A DNA stretch of 64,000 nucleotides. It comes from Mesorhizobium loti. Lineage in GTDB: Bacteria; Pseudomonadota; Alphaproteobacteria; Rhizobiales; Rhizobiaceae. The notes under the pieces are model-generated. The model was given only the letters and a program-made list of their open reading frames with translations, ran no database searches and had not been told where the DNA came from. Location of the stretch: NCBI GenBank assembly GCA_014189435.1, contig CP050293.1:1741001-1805000 (forward strand), read 5' to 3'. Positions within the stretch are counted from its first letter, which is position 1. Every line of letters begins with the position of its first letter. The translations under genes and the position numbers were made by a program. Of this stretch, positions 28,590 to 38,460 are shown one piece after another.

Positions 28590-29848
28590 ATGCGTGGAAA
28601 AGTCGTTCTTTCGCTGCTTGCCGTCGCTTGCCTGGGCGCGGCGGGGTGGCTTTATCTTTCGCCTGATGCGCTGGGCAAGGTTCAACAACTGGTTGGCGCA
28701 AAGCAGGTGGCTGCATCGGACAAACCGGCAGCGGCTTCCGCCAAAAAGACTCCAGCGCGGCGCGCTCGGCCTCCATCCTCTCGGCCGTCGCCTCGACCGC
28801 CGATTTCCCGATCCGGCGTTACGCGATTGGCTTCGTCTCCTCTCCAGCCGTTGTCAGCATCAATGCGCGTGTGTCCAGCCAGATCGTCTCGATCGACGTC
28901 AAGGACGGGCAGATGGTCAGGGTTGGCGACGTTCTGTTTTCGCTCGATGACCGGGCGCTGAAGGCGCAGCTTGCCAAGGATCAGGCGACGCTCGCCAAGG
29001 ACCAGGCGATGCTCGCCAGCTCCCAGTCCGACCTCCAGCGCGCCAAGGATCTGGTCGCCAAGCAGGCCGGCACGCAGCAGACCTACGATCAGGCCGTCGC
29101 TGCGGCGAAGGCTGCCGCGGCGACTGTCGATGCCGACAAGGCGACAATCGACGCCGACAATGTCCAGCTTGGCTTTGCCACCATCACGGCGCCGATTTCC
29201 GGCAGGCTGGGCGCGGTCAGCGTCGCCGTCGGCGATCTCGTCACCACCAGCAATGGCAACAGCAGCACGGCGACGCCGCTTGTCACCATCACCCAGATGG
29301 ACCCGCTGCAGGTCAACTTCAATCTGCCGGAAAGCAATCTGGCGCTGCTGCACAAGGCACTTGCAAATCCGCAGCAAGGGGCAGTGACGCTGACCAAGGA
29401 CGGCGACCCGACACCGATCGGCAAGGGCACGCTCGATTTCGTCGATTCCAGCGTCGACACCGCGTCGGGCACGATTGCCACGCGGGCAAGCATTCCCAAT
29501 GCCGACCTTTCGCTATGGCCGGGCCAGTATGTGAATGTCGTGCTCGACGCCGGCATCATGCCGCAGATGACATCGGTTCCGACGGTCGCGGTGCAGCCCA
29601 GCCAGAAGGGGCCATTCGTCTATGTGGTCAAGCCGGACAACACCGTCGAGATGCGGCCGGTGCAGGTGGCGCTGACCGAAGGCGAGAACAGCGCCATCAG
29701 CCAGGGGCTGAAAAGCGGTGAGAAGGTGGTCACCGAAGGCCAGACAAGGCTGAAGGACGGCGCCGCCGTGCATGAAGGCAAGGCCACGGCGAGTGCTGCC
29801 GCGCCCAAGGTGGCCGAGGCGACCAACGCCGGCGAGGCGGCACAATGA
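28590..29848 (+). pseudogene. RND efflux periplasmic adaptor, frameshifted in an A-run
   Basis: A membrane-fusion protein that joins the RND pump to an outer-membrane channel. The first frame (from ATG 28590, behind GGAGAGGG) encodes a membrane anchor and linker ending about SAKK; the second, one base back, continues KDSSAARSASILSAV and holds the biotinyl-lipoyl domain, coiled coil (LAKDQATLAKDQAML) and beta-barrel to 29848. The shift lies in the run AAAAAG at 28742-28747. Loss of one A, or -1 slippage on AAAAAG, would restore one protein of about 420 residues. The stop overlaps the RND permease start. Confidence 0.85.
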
Positions 29849-32800
29849 TCTCCGAATTCTGCATTCGCAGGCCCGTCGCTACCCTTCTGATGTCGTTCGC
29901 CCTCGTGCTGGGCGGGCTGTTTGCCTACAAGTTCCTGCCGGTGGCGGCACTGCCCAGCGCCGAATTCCCTGTGGTCAACGTCTCGGCCTCGCTGCCCGGC
30001 GCCTCGCCGGAAACCATGGCGACATCGGTGGCGACGCCGCTGATCAAGCAGTTCGCGACCATTGCCGGCATCGATTCGATCTCGACCACCAACTCGCTTG
30101 GCCAGACCTCGATCGCCATCCAGTTCGTGCTCAACCGCGACATCGACGCAGCCGCGGCCGACGTGCAGGCGGCGATCGCGCGCACGCAGAAATCGCTGCC
30201 GCCGCAGATGACGGCGCCGCCGAGCTATCGCAAGGTCAATCCGGCCGACGCGCCGATCCTTTTGATGTCGCTGGTCAGCGACACGGTTCCGCTGACCGAT
30301 CTCGATGCGTTCGCGGAAAACGTCATCTCGCCGTCGTTGTCGACCATCGACGGGGTGGCGCAGGTTTCGATCTTCGGCCAGCAGAAATACGCGGTGCGCA
30401 TCCAGATCGACCCGACCGCGCTTGCCGCGCGCGGCATCTCGATCGATCAGCTACAGGCGGCGGTTGCCTCGGCCAACAGCAACACGCCGCTCGGCGTACT
30501 GCAGAACGACAAGCAGCAGCTCACCATCACCGCCAACACGCAACTGACCGACGCGGCCGGCTTCTCCAACATCATCATCGCCACCAAGAACGGTCACCCG
30601 GTACGGCTGGGCGAGGTGACCCGCGTCGTCGATTCGGTGCAAACCACGACGACGGCAAGTTGGTACGATGGCACCCGCGCGATCATCATGGCCGTGCAGC
30701 GCCAGCCCGACGCCAACACCGTCGACGTCGTCGACAAGGTGAAGGCGATGCTGCCGTCCTTCCAGGACCAGATGCCGGCCGCTGCACAGATCAAGCTGCT
30801 CAACGACCGTTCGGCCTCTATCCGCCAGGCCGTCAGCGACGTGCAGTTCACGCTGCTGCTCACCATTGCCTTGGTGATCATGGTGATCTTCGTGTTCCTG
30901 CGTCGGGTGACGGCGACCATCATCCCGGCCGTGGCGGTGCCGATCTCGCTGATCGCCACGCTCGGCGCAATGTTCCTGTTTGGCTTTTCCATCGACAACA
31001 TCTCGCTGATGGGCCTCACGCTCGCCGTCGGCCTCGTCGTCGACGACGCCATCGTCATGCTGGAAAACATCTTCCGCCATATGGAGGAGGATGGGCTGTC
31101 GGCCTTCGATGCGTCGCTGAAGGGCGCACGCGAAATCGGCTTCACCATCATCTCGATCTCGATCTCGCTGGTGGCGGTGTTCATCCCGGTGCTGCTGATG
31201 GGCGGCGTCATTGGGCGCATCTTCAACGAGTTCGCCGTCGTGGTGACCGTCGCCATCCTGGCGTCGATGTTCGTGTCGCTGACGCTGACGCCGATGCTGT
31301 GCTCGCGGCTGCTGTCGGTGACCAAGGCCGATCGCGACAAGCATGGCCCCGGCCACAAGCATGACCTTGTCACACGCGGCTACGACCGGGTCCTGAGTTT
31401 CTGCCTGCGGCACACCTTCCTGGTGTTCCTCGTCTTCGTCGGCACCGCTGCAGCGTCGGTGTGGCTGATCCAGATCTCGCCGAAGGGCTTCTTCCCGCAG
31501 GAGGACATCGGCCAGATATCGGTGACCACCATCGCGCGCCAGGACATCTCGTTCGACGCCATGTCCAAGCTGCAAGGGCAGGTCGCCAGCGTCTTCTCGC
31601 ATTCGCCCTATGTCGACCATGTGGCGTGGTCGGCGGGCAGCGGCAACAACGCGCTCAACCAGGGGCAGCTCTTCGTCCAGCTCAAGGGCAAGGACCAGCG
31701 CCCCGATATCGAGAAGGTGCTTGCGGACCTGCGCAAGCAACTGGCCGGCGTGGCGGGCATCGAGACCTACATGCAGCCGGTGCAGAATTTGAGGCTCGGG
31801 TCGCGGTCGTCGGCCAGCGCCTATCAGCTGGTGGTTCAGGGCCTCGATACCGGCCTGACCGATATCTGGGCGCAGAAACTGAATGACGCGATGGCGGCCG
31901 ACCATACGAACTTCACCGATGTCACCAGCGACCTGCAGAACAATGCGCTGCAGGCGACGCTGGTGGTGGATCGCGACAAGGCAGCCCAGCTCGGAATCGA
32001 CACCGACACGCTGCGCTCCGCCCTCTATGGCGGGTTCGGCACCGACCAGGTTTCGACGATCTTCGGTTCGGCTGACAGCTACGAAGTCATCACCGAGCTC
32101 GATCCCAAGATCGAGTGGTCGCCCGAGCGGATGCTGGCCATCCAGATGAGGACGGCGAGCGGCAGTCTGGTTCCGCTTGGCGCTTTCGCCCGGGTCGACC
32201 GCACGGCCGGCGCCCTGACGGTCAACCAGCTCGGCCAGCTTCCGGCCGTGACCATCTCCTACAATTTGCCGCAGGGCGTAGCGCTCGGCGACAGCGTAAC
32301 GCGCATCAACGCGCTCAAAGAGCAGATTGGCATGCCGACGGCGATCTCGACCACCTTTGCCGGCACGGCCAAGACCTTCCAGGATTCGCTGGCCAACCAG
32401 GGTCTTCTGGTCGGCGGTGCGATCCTGACTATCTACATCGTGCTCGGCATCCTGTACGAGAGCTTCATCCACCCGCTCACAATCCTCACCGGCCTGCCGT
32501 CGGCTGTGCTCGGAGCGGTCGTTGCCTTGCGCTTCGCGGGTATGGACCTGTCTGTCATCGCGGTGATCGGCATCCTGATGCTGATCGGCATCGTCAAGAA
32601 GAACGGCATCATGATGGTCGACGTCGCGCTCGAACTGCGACGAGAAGGCATGTCCGCCAAGGAGTCGATCCACAAGGCGTGCCTGATGCGGTTCAGGCCG
32701 ATCATGATGACGACGCTGGCGGCACTGATGGGCACGTTTCCGATCGCGCTCGGCACCGGCGCCAGCGCCGAGCTGCGCCAGCCACTGGGCGTTGCCGTCG

Positions 32801-33006
32801 TCGGCGGTCTGCTTGCCTCGCAGGCGTTGACCCTGTTCGTGACGCCGGTGATCTACGTCTACATGGAGAATTTCTCGGGCTGGCTGGTCGGGCTTTGGTC
32901 GAAGCGCAAGGGCGAGCCGAGCCCGGTCGAAGATGTCGACCAGCCCTCGCTGTTCAAGCCCAGGGAAGACATGCTGCCCGAACCGCAGCGGGCGGCCGCC
33001 GAATAG
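29845..33006 (+). CDS. RND efflux transporter permease (HAE1-type)
   Basis: A 1,053-residue inner-membrane pump of the AcrB/MexB-like RND family, driven by protons. It has twelve predicted membrane segments, with two large periplasmic loops after TM1 and TM7. The TM4 charge-relay stretch GLVVDDAIVMLENI holds the paired Asp residues (DD) near residue 402. It overlaps the adaptor gene by four bases. No outer-membrane channel gene follows here, so it must use one encoded elsewhere. Confidence 0.95.
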   Translation: MISEFCIRRPVATLLMSFALVLGGLFAYKFLPVAALPSAEFPVVNVSASLPGASPETMATSVATPLIKQFATIAGIDSISTTNSLGQTSIAIQFVLNRDIDAAAADVQAAIARTQKSLPPQMTAPPSYRKVNPADAPILLMSLVSDTVPLTDLDAFAENVISPSLSTIDGVAQVSIFGQQKYAVRIQIDPTALAARGISIDQLQAAVASANSNTPLGVLQNDKQQLTITANTQLTDAAGFSNIIIATKNGHPVRLGEVTRVVDSVQTTTTASWYDGTRAIIMAVQRQPDANTVDVVDKVKAMLPSFQDQMPAAAQIKLLNDRSASIRQAVSDVQFTLLLTIALVIMVIFVFLRRVTATIIPAVAVPISLIATLGAMFLFGFSIDNISLMGLTLAVGLVVDDAIVMLENIFRHMEEDGLSAFDASLKGAREIGFTIISISISLVAVFIPVLLMGGVIGRIFNEFAVVVTVAILASMFVSLTLTPMLCSRLLSVTKADRDKHGPGHKHDLVTRGYDRVLSFCLRHTFLVFLVFVGTAAASVWLIQISPKGFFPQEDIGQISVTTIARQDISFDAMSKLQGQVASVFSHSPYVDHVAWSAGSGNNALNQGQLFVQLKGKDQRPDIEKVLADLRKQLAGVAGIETYMQPVQNLRLGSRSSASAYQLVVQGLDTGLTDIWAQKLNDAMAADHTNFTDVTSDLQNNALQATLVVDRDKAAQLGIDTDTLRSALYGGFGTDQVSTIFGSADSYEVITELDPKIEWSPERMLAIQMRTASGSLVPLGAFARVDRTAGALTVNQLGQLPAVTISYNLPQGVALGDSVTRINALKEQIGMPTAISTTFAGTAKTFQDSLANQGLLVGGAILTIYIVLGILYESFIHPLTILTGLPSAVLGAVVALRFAGMDLSVIAVIGILMLIGIVKKNGIMMVDVALELRREGMSAKESIHKACLMRFRPIMMTTLAALMGTFPIALGTGASAELRQPLGVAVVGGLLASQALTLFVTPVIYVYMENFSGWLVGLWSKRKGEPSPVEDVDQPSLFKPREDMLPEPQRAAAE

Positions 33007-33084
33007 AGACAGGGCCAGCGCCATGTGCCGCTGGCCCAAGGCGTTGCGCTTGCGGTGACATCACCGGAAACGTAATTTGCCGCG

Positions 33085-33690
33085 ATGTCACACGATCATG
33101 ACCACGACAACGAATTCGATCCGTTTGCCGCCCGCGTGCGCGCATTGGAAACCATCCTCACCCAGAAGGGGTTGATCGATCCGGCCGCGATCGACGTCAT
33201 CGTCGATACGTACGAGACGAAAATCGGCCCGCGCAACGGCGCCAGGGTGGTGGCGAAAGCCTGGAGCGATCCAGCCTACGCCGACTGGCTGAAGCGCGAC
33301 GCGACGGCGGCGATCGAATCGCTTGATTACACCGGTCGCCAGGGCGAGCACATGCAGGCGGTGTTCAACACGCAGGATACGCACAATCTCGTCGTCTGCA
33401 CGCTGTGCTCCTGCTATCCGTGGTCGGTGCTCGGCCTGCCGCCGGTCTGGTACAAGGCGCCGCCCTATCGTTCGCGCGCCGTGATCGATCCGCGGGGCGT
33501 TCTGGAAGAATTTGGGCTGACGCTGCCGGCTGGGACAAAAATACGCGTCTGGGATTCGACCGCGGAACTGCGCTATCTCGTCGTGCCGATGCGGCCCGAG
33601 GGCACCGAGGGCTGGAGCGAGGAGCGGCTGGCCGAGTTGGTGAGCCGCGATGCGATGATCGGCACCGGCCTGGCGAGACAGCCGGCATGA
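33085..33690 (+). CDS. nthA: Nitrile hydratase alpha subunit, cobalt type
   Basis: Together with the beta subunit hydrates nitriles to amides. It has 201 residues. The metal centre is Cys105-Thr-Leu-Cys108-Ser109-Cys110, the CTLCSC form that marks cobalt enzymes (iron enzymes have CSLCSC). The N-terminus is His/Asp rich ([10 protein letters not shown]). The stop overlaps the beta subunit start (ATGA). No amidase gene lies nearby. Confidence 0.95.
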   Translation: MSHDHDHDNEFDPFAARVRALETILTQKGLIDPAAIDVIVDTYETKIGPRNGARVVAKAWSDPAYADWLKRDATAAIESLDYTGRQGEHMQAVFNTQDTHNLVVCTLCSCYPWSVLGLPPVWYKAPPYRSRAVIDPRGVLEEFGLTLPAGTKIRVWDSTAELRYLVVPMRPEGTEGWSEERLAELVSRDAMIGTGLARQPA

Positions 33691-34346
33691 ACGGGCCGCA
33701 TGATCTTGGCGGACAAATGGGATTCGGCCCCGTCGCGCCGGAAAAAGACGAGCCGTATTTTCATGCCGCATGGGAAAGGCGGGCGCTCGGCGTGACGCTG
33801 ACTGCCGGCTCCATGGGCGCCTGGAACATCGACGAGAGCCGGCATGCGCGGGAATCGCTGCATCCGGCCGACTATTATGCGTCGAGCTATTATCAGATCT
33901 GGATCAAGGCGCTGGAGATGCTGCTCAAGCGCCATGGGTTCATCACGGCGCAGGATCTCAAGGCAGGCACGGCGGTCGATCCGGCCGCGACACCCAAAAG
34001 GGTGCTGAAGGCGGAAAACGTGCCGGCGGTGCTGGCCAAGGGCGGACCTTGCGACCGGCCGGTTGCCACGCCGGCGCGGTTCAAGGCCGGCGACCCCGTG
34101 CGGACCAGGAACTTCAACCCGACCGGCCACACGCGGCTGCCACGCTACGCACGCGGCAAGCACGGAAAAATCGAGGCCGTGCGCGATGGCTTTGTCTTTC
34201 CGGACAGCAATGCGCATGGGCACGGCGAAAACCCGCAATGGGTCTACACCGTGGTTTTCGAAGGATCGGAAATCTGGGGCGAGGGCGCCGACCCGACGCT
34301 GACCGTGTCGATCGACGCCTGGGAGAGCTATCTTGAGCCGGCGTGA
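33687..34346 (+). CDS. nthB: Nitrile hydratase beta subunit
   Basis: Partner of the alpha subunit, 219 residues from [16 protein letters not shown], the usual family start. The conserved Arg-rich segments around [22 protein letters not shown] and the C-terminal [14 protein letters not shown] (near residues 175-195) are present. It overlaps the alpha gene by four bases and the accessory gene by 14 bases. Confidence 0.95.
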   Translation: MNGPHDLGGQMGFGPVAPEKDEPYFHAAWERRALGVTLTAGSMGAWNIDESRHARESLHPADYYASSYYQIWIKALEMLLKRHGFITAQDLKAGTAVDPAATPKRVLKAENVPAVLAKGGPCDRPVATPARFKAGDPVRTRNFNPTGHTRLPRYARGKHGKIEAVRDGFVFPDSNAHGHGENPQWVYTVVFEGSEIWGEGADPTLTVSIDAWESYLEPA

Positions 34347-34683
34347 AGAACTGCCGGCGGGTTTCGACGAACCGGTGTTTGCCGAGCCATGGCAGGCCGA
34401 AGCCTTCGCCATGACGGTTGCGCTGCACGACAAGGGCCTGTTTTCGTGGAGCGAATGGGCGCAGGCGCTATCGACCGAAGTGAAGAAGCCAGGCGCCGCG
34501 GCTGACGGCCATGACTATTACGAACATTGGCTGGCGGCGCTGGAAAGCCTGCTGGCCTCGAAAGGACTGGCCGCGAGGTCGGACGTCGACGCCATGGCGG
34601 AATCCTGGGAGCGCGCCGCGCACGCCACCCCACACGGCAAGCCGGTCCTGCTGGAGAACGATCCCGGCCGACCGGGTAGGTAG
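34333..34683 (+). CDS. Nitrile hydratase accessory protein
   Basis: A 116-residue protein resembling the P14K/activator family and the N-terminal part of the beta subunit. It is thought to help insert cobalt into the alpha subunit. Visible family segments include FAEPWQAEAFAMTVALHDKGLFSW and DYYEHWLAALESLL. It starts inside the end of the beta gene (14-base overlap) and completes a three-gene operon. Confidence 0.9.
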   Translation: MSRREELPAGFDEPVFAEPWQAEAFAMTVALHDKGLFSWSEWAQALSTEVKKPGAAADGHDYYEHWLAALESLLASKGLAARSDVDAMAESWERAAHATPHGKPVLLENDPGRPGR

Positions 34684-34795
34684 TTTCGGCCAGACCGGTC
34701 GCGGTAGTCTCGTTTGTTGGTCGTCTCTCAGTTTGGATTTCGGCTCGCGACCCGTGCGGACCTTTAGCCTTGTCGCAAAAATGCTGGTCAGCGCA

Positions 34796-35545
34796 CTAAT
34801 TGCCCTTCAAGCATTCAGCAATCAAAGCAAGCATCTTGGATTTTTGCTCTTCGGTGGCTCCATCCCACATCTGATTGTGTTCAAGGCCTGGGACACTGCC
34901 GATGACCATTTGGAGATCAAGCTGCTGCTTCGTGTCCGGGAGAACGCCCTCATCTGGCTGCTGATCACTCGAACGTATGGAGCAGACACGAGGTTTTGCT
35001 GTCCGTGGAAGTGGCATGCGACGGTTGTCCAATGACAAGACGGCGGAGGTAAGTTCAGGGTACTCCATGGCAAAAAGCATCGACAAATCACCACCATTTG
35101 AGTGGCCGATGACAATCGAGCCCTTGCCTTTCGTAGCAATGCCTTGCCGCTGCAATGCTTCAATCACGAAGCGGATATTATCGACGCCATTTTGCCAGTT
35201 GGATTTCCGAGTAACCGTTAAGACGCCATCCGTCGCAAGAGGAGGGTCACCGGGGAGCTCCTGTTGTATTGATGCCACAACATATCCCTTGGCGGCAAGG
35301 TCATTTGCGATAAATGAGTAAGCCGTGTTCTTTCCCTCATAGCCATGAGAAATAATTACTAGCGCCTTCGCATCTTTGCTGGTTGCGGAGACATAGAGAG
35401 CCACTGGAATCGCACGATGTCGGATGCTATCGAACAACTCTATGGATTTGTAATTCTCTTGAGCGTGAAGGATATTATGCGAACTGAACAATGTAACTAC
35501 TATCAGCAGATGCATGATGGAATTTCTGAAGACGAAATTTTGCAA
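34796..35545 (-). CDS. Secreted alpha/beta hydrolase in an AT-richer patch
   Basis: A 249-residue alpha/beta hydrolase with the nucleophile elbow GHSNGG (Ser149) and the oxyanion region SHGYEGKNT. The N-terminus has a signal peptide (about residues 1-29, ending ILHAQE). The start is a TTG behind AAGGGA; an ATG ten codons further in (35515) is an alternative. Base composition is clearly lower in GC than the flanks, suggesting acquisition by transfer. Chlorophyllase- or lipase-like esterases are the nearest type, with no defined substrate. Confidence 0.82.
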   Translation of the reverse strand: MQNFVFRNSIMHLLIVVTLFSSHNILHAQENYKSIELFDSIRHRAIPVALYVSATSKDAKALVIISHGYEGKNTAYSFIANDLAAKGYVVASIQQELPGDPPLATDGVLTVTRKSNWQNGVDNIRFVIEALQRQGIATKGKGSIVIGHSNGGDLSMLFAMEYPELTSAVLSLDNRRMPLPRTAKPRVCSIRSSDQQPDEGVLPDTKQQLDLQMVIGSVPGLEHNQMWDGATEEQKSKMLALIAECLKGN

Positions 35546-35948
35546 AGTAGTCCCTTTCGGAGGCTTGTGTTGGCGCTCTTGCGCCTTGAATGCTATCGTT
35601 AACCCGGATATTTATTCTCAAAACAGCGAGTTATTAGCGTCGTCTTCAGGCGGTAGGAAAGATAAAGTTTTACGAGTTGGATTCGTATTTAAGAAACTAT
35701 TAATCTGGTGACTGTCGGAAAAGTCAGGTGTGCAAGTCGGCCTTTCGCGACCGACTTTTGCGACAGGTTGAGAGGCGGCTTCCCACCTGGAGCTGAAATT
35801 CAAACTGAGGCCCAGTCGCTCTTTTGTTCTCTTTACGTTCTTGTTTGTGCCTGATAGCCTGACCCGTCGGCGGCGCTGAGGCGTCCGACACATCGATGGT
35901 GGTGGCGGCTGTCTTGTCTTTCCCTTGCGAATCCGGTCTCTCGCGCTG
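35546..35948. other. 403-base AT-richer intergenic region
   Basis: Holds the promoter of the minus-strand hydrolase and of the plus-strand helicase. One terminator-like hairpin is seen: aagtcgg (35734-35740) pairs with ccgactt (35751-35757), followed by ttg. No further gene was recognised. Confidence 0.5.
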
Positions 35949-37076
35949 ATGGAATTCTCTCCCCAACAGGACGACGCGCTGAAGGCGGTCGCCCAATGGC
36001 TCAAGACCGGCAAGCCGCAGCTGTTCCGGCTGTTCGGCTATGCCGGCACCGGCAAGACGACGCTGGCGCGTTATTTCGCCGAACATGTCGACGGCCAGGT
36101 GCAGTTCGCCGCCTTCACCGGCAAGGCGGCGCAAGTGCTGCGCTCCAAGGGCGCGGTCAATGCGCGCACCATCCATTCGCTGATCTATCGGCCGAAGGGC
36201 GAAGAATCGGTTGCGGACGAGGTCACCGGCAAGACGTCGATGTCGCCGACCTTCTCGCTCAACCGGCAGAGCCCGATCACGCGGGCCAAACTGGTCGTCA
36301 TCGACGAATGCTCGATGGTCGACGAGCAACTCGGCCGCGACCTGATGAGTTTCGGCACGCCGATCCTGGTGCTCGGCGATCCCGGTCAGTTGCCGCCGAT
36401 CTCGGGCGGCGGCTTCTTCACCGATCACGAGCCGGATTTTTTGCTGACCGAAATCCACCGGCAGGCGCGCGACAACCCGATCCTGCGGCTGGCGCTCGAC
36501 GTGCGCGAGGGCCGCGAATTCATGCGTGGCGACTATGGCACGGCGCAGGTGATCGGCAAGGAAGACGTCACCCAGGAGCTGGTGCTGAAAGCGGACCAGG
36601 TGCTGGTCGGCACCAACCGTACGCGACGCCGCTACAATCAGCGGCTGCGCGAGCTCAAAGGCTTCAATGCCGACTATCCGCAGGCCGGCGACAAGCTGGT
36701 CTGCCTGCGCAACGATCCTGCCAAAGGGCTGCTCAACGGCTCGCTGTGGAAGGTGATGACCTCGTCGCGCGAAACGGTGAAGCCCGGCATCAACCTTCTG
36801 GTGTCGCCGGAAGAGGACGATCCGGACCGCGGCGTCGCCAAGATCAAACTGCTCAAGGCGGCCTTCGAGGATCCCGATGCCGACATCCCCTGGCAGCAGA
36901 AAAAGCGTTTCGACGATTTCGACTATGGCTACGCACTGACCGTGCACAAGGCGCAGGGCTCGCAATGGAACGAGATCGTGCTGTTCGATGAAAGCTGGGC
37001 CTTCAAGGAAACCCGCCAGCGTTGGCTCTACACCGCCATTACGCGGGCGGCCGAGCGGCTGACGATCGTCAGGTAG
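35949..37076 (+). CDS. RecD-like ATP-dependent DNA helicase (superfamily 1)
   Basis: A 375-residue SF1 helicase. Walker A GYAGTGKTT is near residue 31, the DEAD-like motif II is VIDECSMVD, and motif III is VLGDPGQLPPI. The UvrD_C_2-like motif VI region is GYALTVHKAQGSQW near residue 325. It lacks the N-terminal domains of full RecD2, so it is a compact form common in alphaproteobacteria; an ATP-dependent unwinding role in repair or replication restart is likely. The start at 35949 was preferred over one eight codons upstream because it fits the family. Confidence 0.9.
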   Translation: MEFSPQQDDALKAVAQWLKTGKPQLFRLFGYAGTGKTTLARYFAEHVDGQVQFAAFTGKAAQVLRSKGAVNARTIHSLIYRPKGEESVADEVTGKTSMSPTFSLNRQSPITRAKLVVIDECSMVDEQLGRDLMSFGTPILVLGDPGQLPPISGGGFFTDHEPDFLLTEIHRQARDNPILRLALDVREGREFMRGDYGTAQVIGKEDVTQELVLKADQVLVGTNRTRRRYNQRLRELKGFNADYPQAGDKLVCLRNDPAKGLLNGSLWKVMTSSRETVKPGINLLVSPEEDDPDRGVAKIKLLKAAFEDPDADIPWQQKKRFDDFDYGYALTVHKAQGSQWNEIVLFDESWAFKETRQRWLYTAITRAAERLTIVR

Positions 37077-37481
37077 CTATCGCTCTTCCGTCGGCTGAGC
37101 GCCGAGCCATTGCCATGCCGCGGCTTCCTCGTCGGCCTTGAAATGCCTGAATTCGATGGGCGGTGAGGGCGGCAGGAAGCGTTGTGCATCCGCTATCCAG
37201 TCCGGTTCGCCGATCGTTGCGCAATGGCCGACATGTTCCAAAGCATGGATGGCGCCCTGCTTCAGGGTCTCGTCCGCGATATGGGTCCAGTCGACGCCAT
37301 CATGGTCGACGAGGCGCACCAGCACATCGATGCGCAGGTGAAGGGCATAGGCAGCCTCCATCAGCCCGAAAAGGTTTTCGCCGTCGGCCGCGGAGACGTG
37401 CCCGACGATGTCGATGGCGAAAAGGTCGTCACGGCTGGTCTCGATACGACGGATCGCCGGCACGGAATCGAGGAAATTCAT
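37077..37481 (-). CDS. SpoIIAA-like STAS-fold protein
   Basis: A 134-residue protein of the SpoIIAA-like (DUF3478) family: alternating strands and helices with [24 protein letters not shown] near the N-terminus and the stretch [14 protein letters not shown] in the core. Family structures resemble CRAL-TRIO/STAS domains and may bind a hydrophobic ligand; physiological role unknown. Its stop directly abuts the helicase stop. Confidence 0.85.
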   Translation of the reverse strand: MNFLDSVPAIRRIETSRDDLFAIDIVGHVSAADGENLFGLMEAAYALHLRIDVLVRLVDHDGVDWTHIADETLKQGAIHALEHVGHCATIGEPDWIADAQRFLPPSPPIEFRHFKADEEAAAWQWLGAQPTEER

Positions 37482-37538
37482 GGGCGGTTCCTTTCCCGGA
37501 CATGTTCATCAGGCTTGGAACACCCGAAACCCCCAGTC

Positions 37539-37580
37539 TGTTCCCACCAAAGGCATTACTGTTCCCGCCAAAGGCATTAT
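37539..37580. repeat. 21-bp tandem duplication upstream of pdxJ
   Basis: tgttcccaccaaaggcatta is repeated with two base changes at 37539-37559 and 37560-37580. It lies 37 bases before the pdxJ start, between divergent genes, and could be a doubled regulatory site. Confidence 0.75.
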
Positions 37581-37616
37581 AGGTGGGCACGTCGAACGAT
37601 CTCCGAGGCCGCCCGC

Positions 37617-38357
37617 ATGCCCGCAAAGCTCTCCGTCAACCTCAACGCCGTCGCCATGCTGCGCAATCGGCGCGACCTGCCGTGGCCTGATGTCATCGGT
37701 CTCGGCCGCATTGCGCTTGCGGCCGGGGCGCATGGGTTGACGGTGCATCCACGCCCCGACGAGCGGCATACGAGACGCTCCGATCTGCCCGCGATACGGT
37801 CGCTGATCGACGACGAGTTTCCGCGCGCGGAATTCAACATCGAGGGCTATCCGACCGAGGATTTCCTGTTGCTTGTGGAAAAGCACCAGCCCGAACAGGT
37901 GACGCTGGTGCCGGACGATCCGGCCCAGGCGACATCGGACCATGGCTGGAACTTCGCGACCCACGCCGCGTTCCTCACTCCGATCGTCAGGCGTCTGAAG
38001 AAGGGAGGCTTTCGCGTGTCGCTGTTTTCCGATCCGGACCCCGATTGCGTGGCGGCCGCACGCGACACTGGCGCCGACCGCATCGAGCTCTACACAGGTC
38101 CCTACGGCAGCTATCATTCCGATTCCGCCAAAGCGGCCAAGGAGCTGGAAAGATTGGGAAAAACCGCTGACGCCGCGCTTGCCGCCGGGCTTCAGGTCAA
38201 TGCCGGGCACGATCTGGTGGTCAGCAATCTGCCGGCGCTTGCCAAGCGCATTCCGGCATTGGCCGAAGTGTCGATCGGACATGGGTTGACAGCCGACGCG
38301 TTGGAGTATGGCATGGCCGGCACGGTGGGTAGGTTCCTCAAGGCCTGCGGGTGGTAG
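37617..38357 (+). CDS. pdxJ: Pyridoxine 5'-phosphate synthase PdxJ
   Basis: Condenses 3-amino-2-oxopropyl phosphate with 1-deoxyxylulose 5-phosphate to form pyridoxine 5'-phosphate. The protein has 246 residues in a TIM barrel. Conserved segments are [13 protein letters not shown] at the start, [10 protein letters not shown], the VTLVPD strand and ELYTGPYG. The start codon at 37617 follows GAGG and gives the family length; the upstream frame is non-homologous. Confidence 0.95.
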   Translation: MPAKLSVNLNAVAMLRNRRDLPWPDVIGLGRIALAAGAHGLTVHPRPDERHTRRSDLPAIRSLIDDEFPRAEFNIEGYPTEDFLLLVEKHQPEQVTLVPDDPAQATSDHGWNFATHAAFLTPIVRRLKKGGFRVSLFSDPDPDCVAAARDTGADRIELYTGPYGSYHSDSAKAAKELERLGKTADAALAAGLQVNAGHDLVVSNLPALAKRIPALAEVSIGHGLTADALEYGMAGTVGRFLKACGW

Positions 38358-38460
38358 CGATGGCAGCCTCGCGTGGCAGGCATGGCAGTCATCACGCAAC
38401 GGCACTTGATATTGCATCGCAGCAAGCGTAGAGCACCGCGCGCTTATCGGAGTGTCGTCC

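Noticed and set aside
30451..33039. Open frame of 862 codons on the minus strand
   Set aside because: It is the antisense shadow of the RND permease, whose conserved motifs and membrane pattern are on the plus strand; the reverse product is His/Gln/Arg-rich with no domain.
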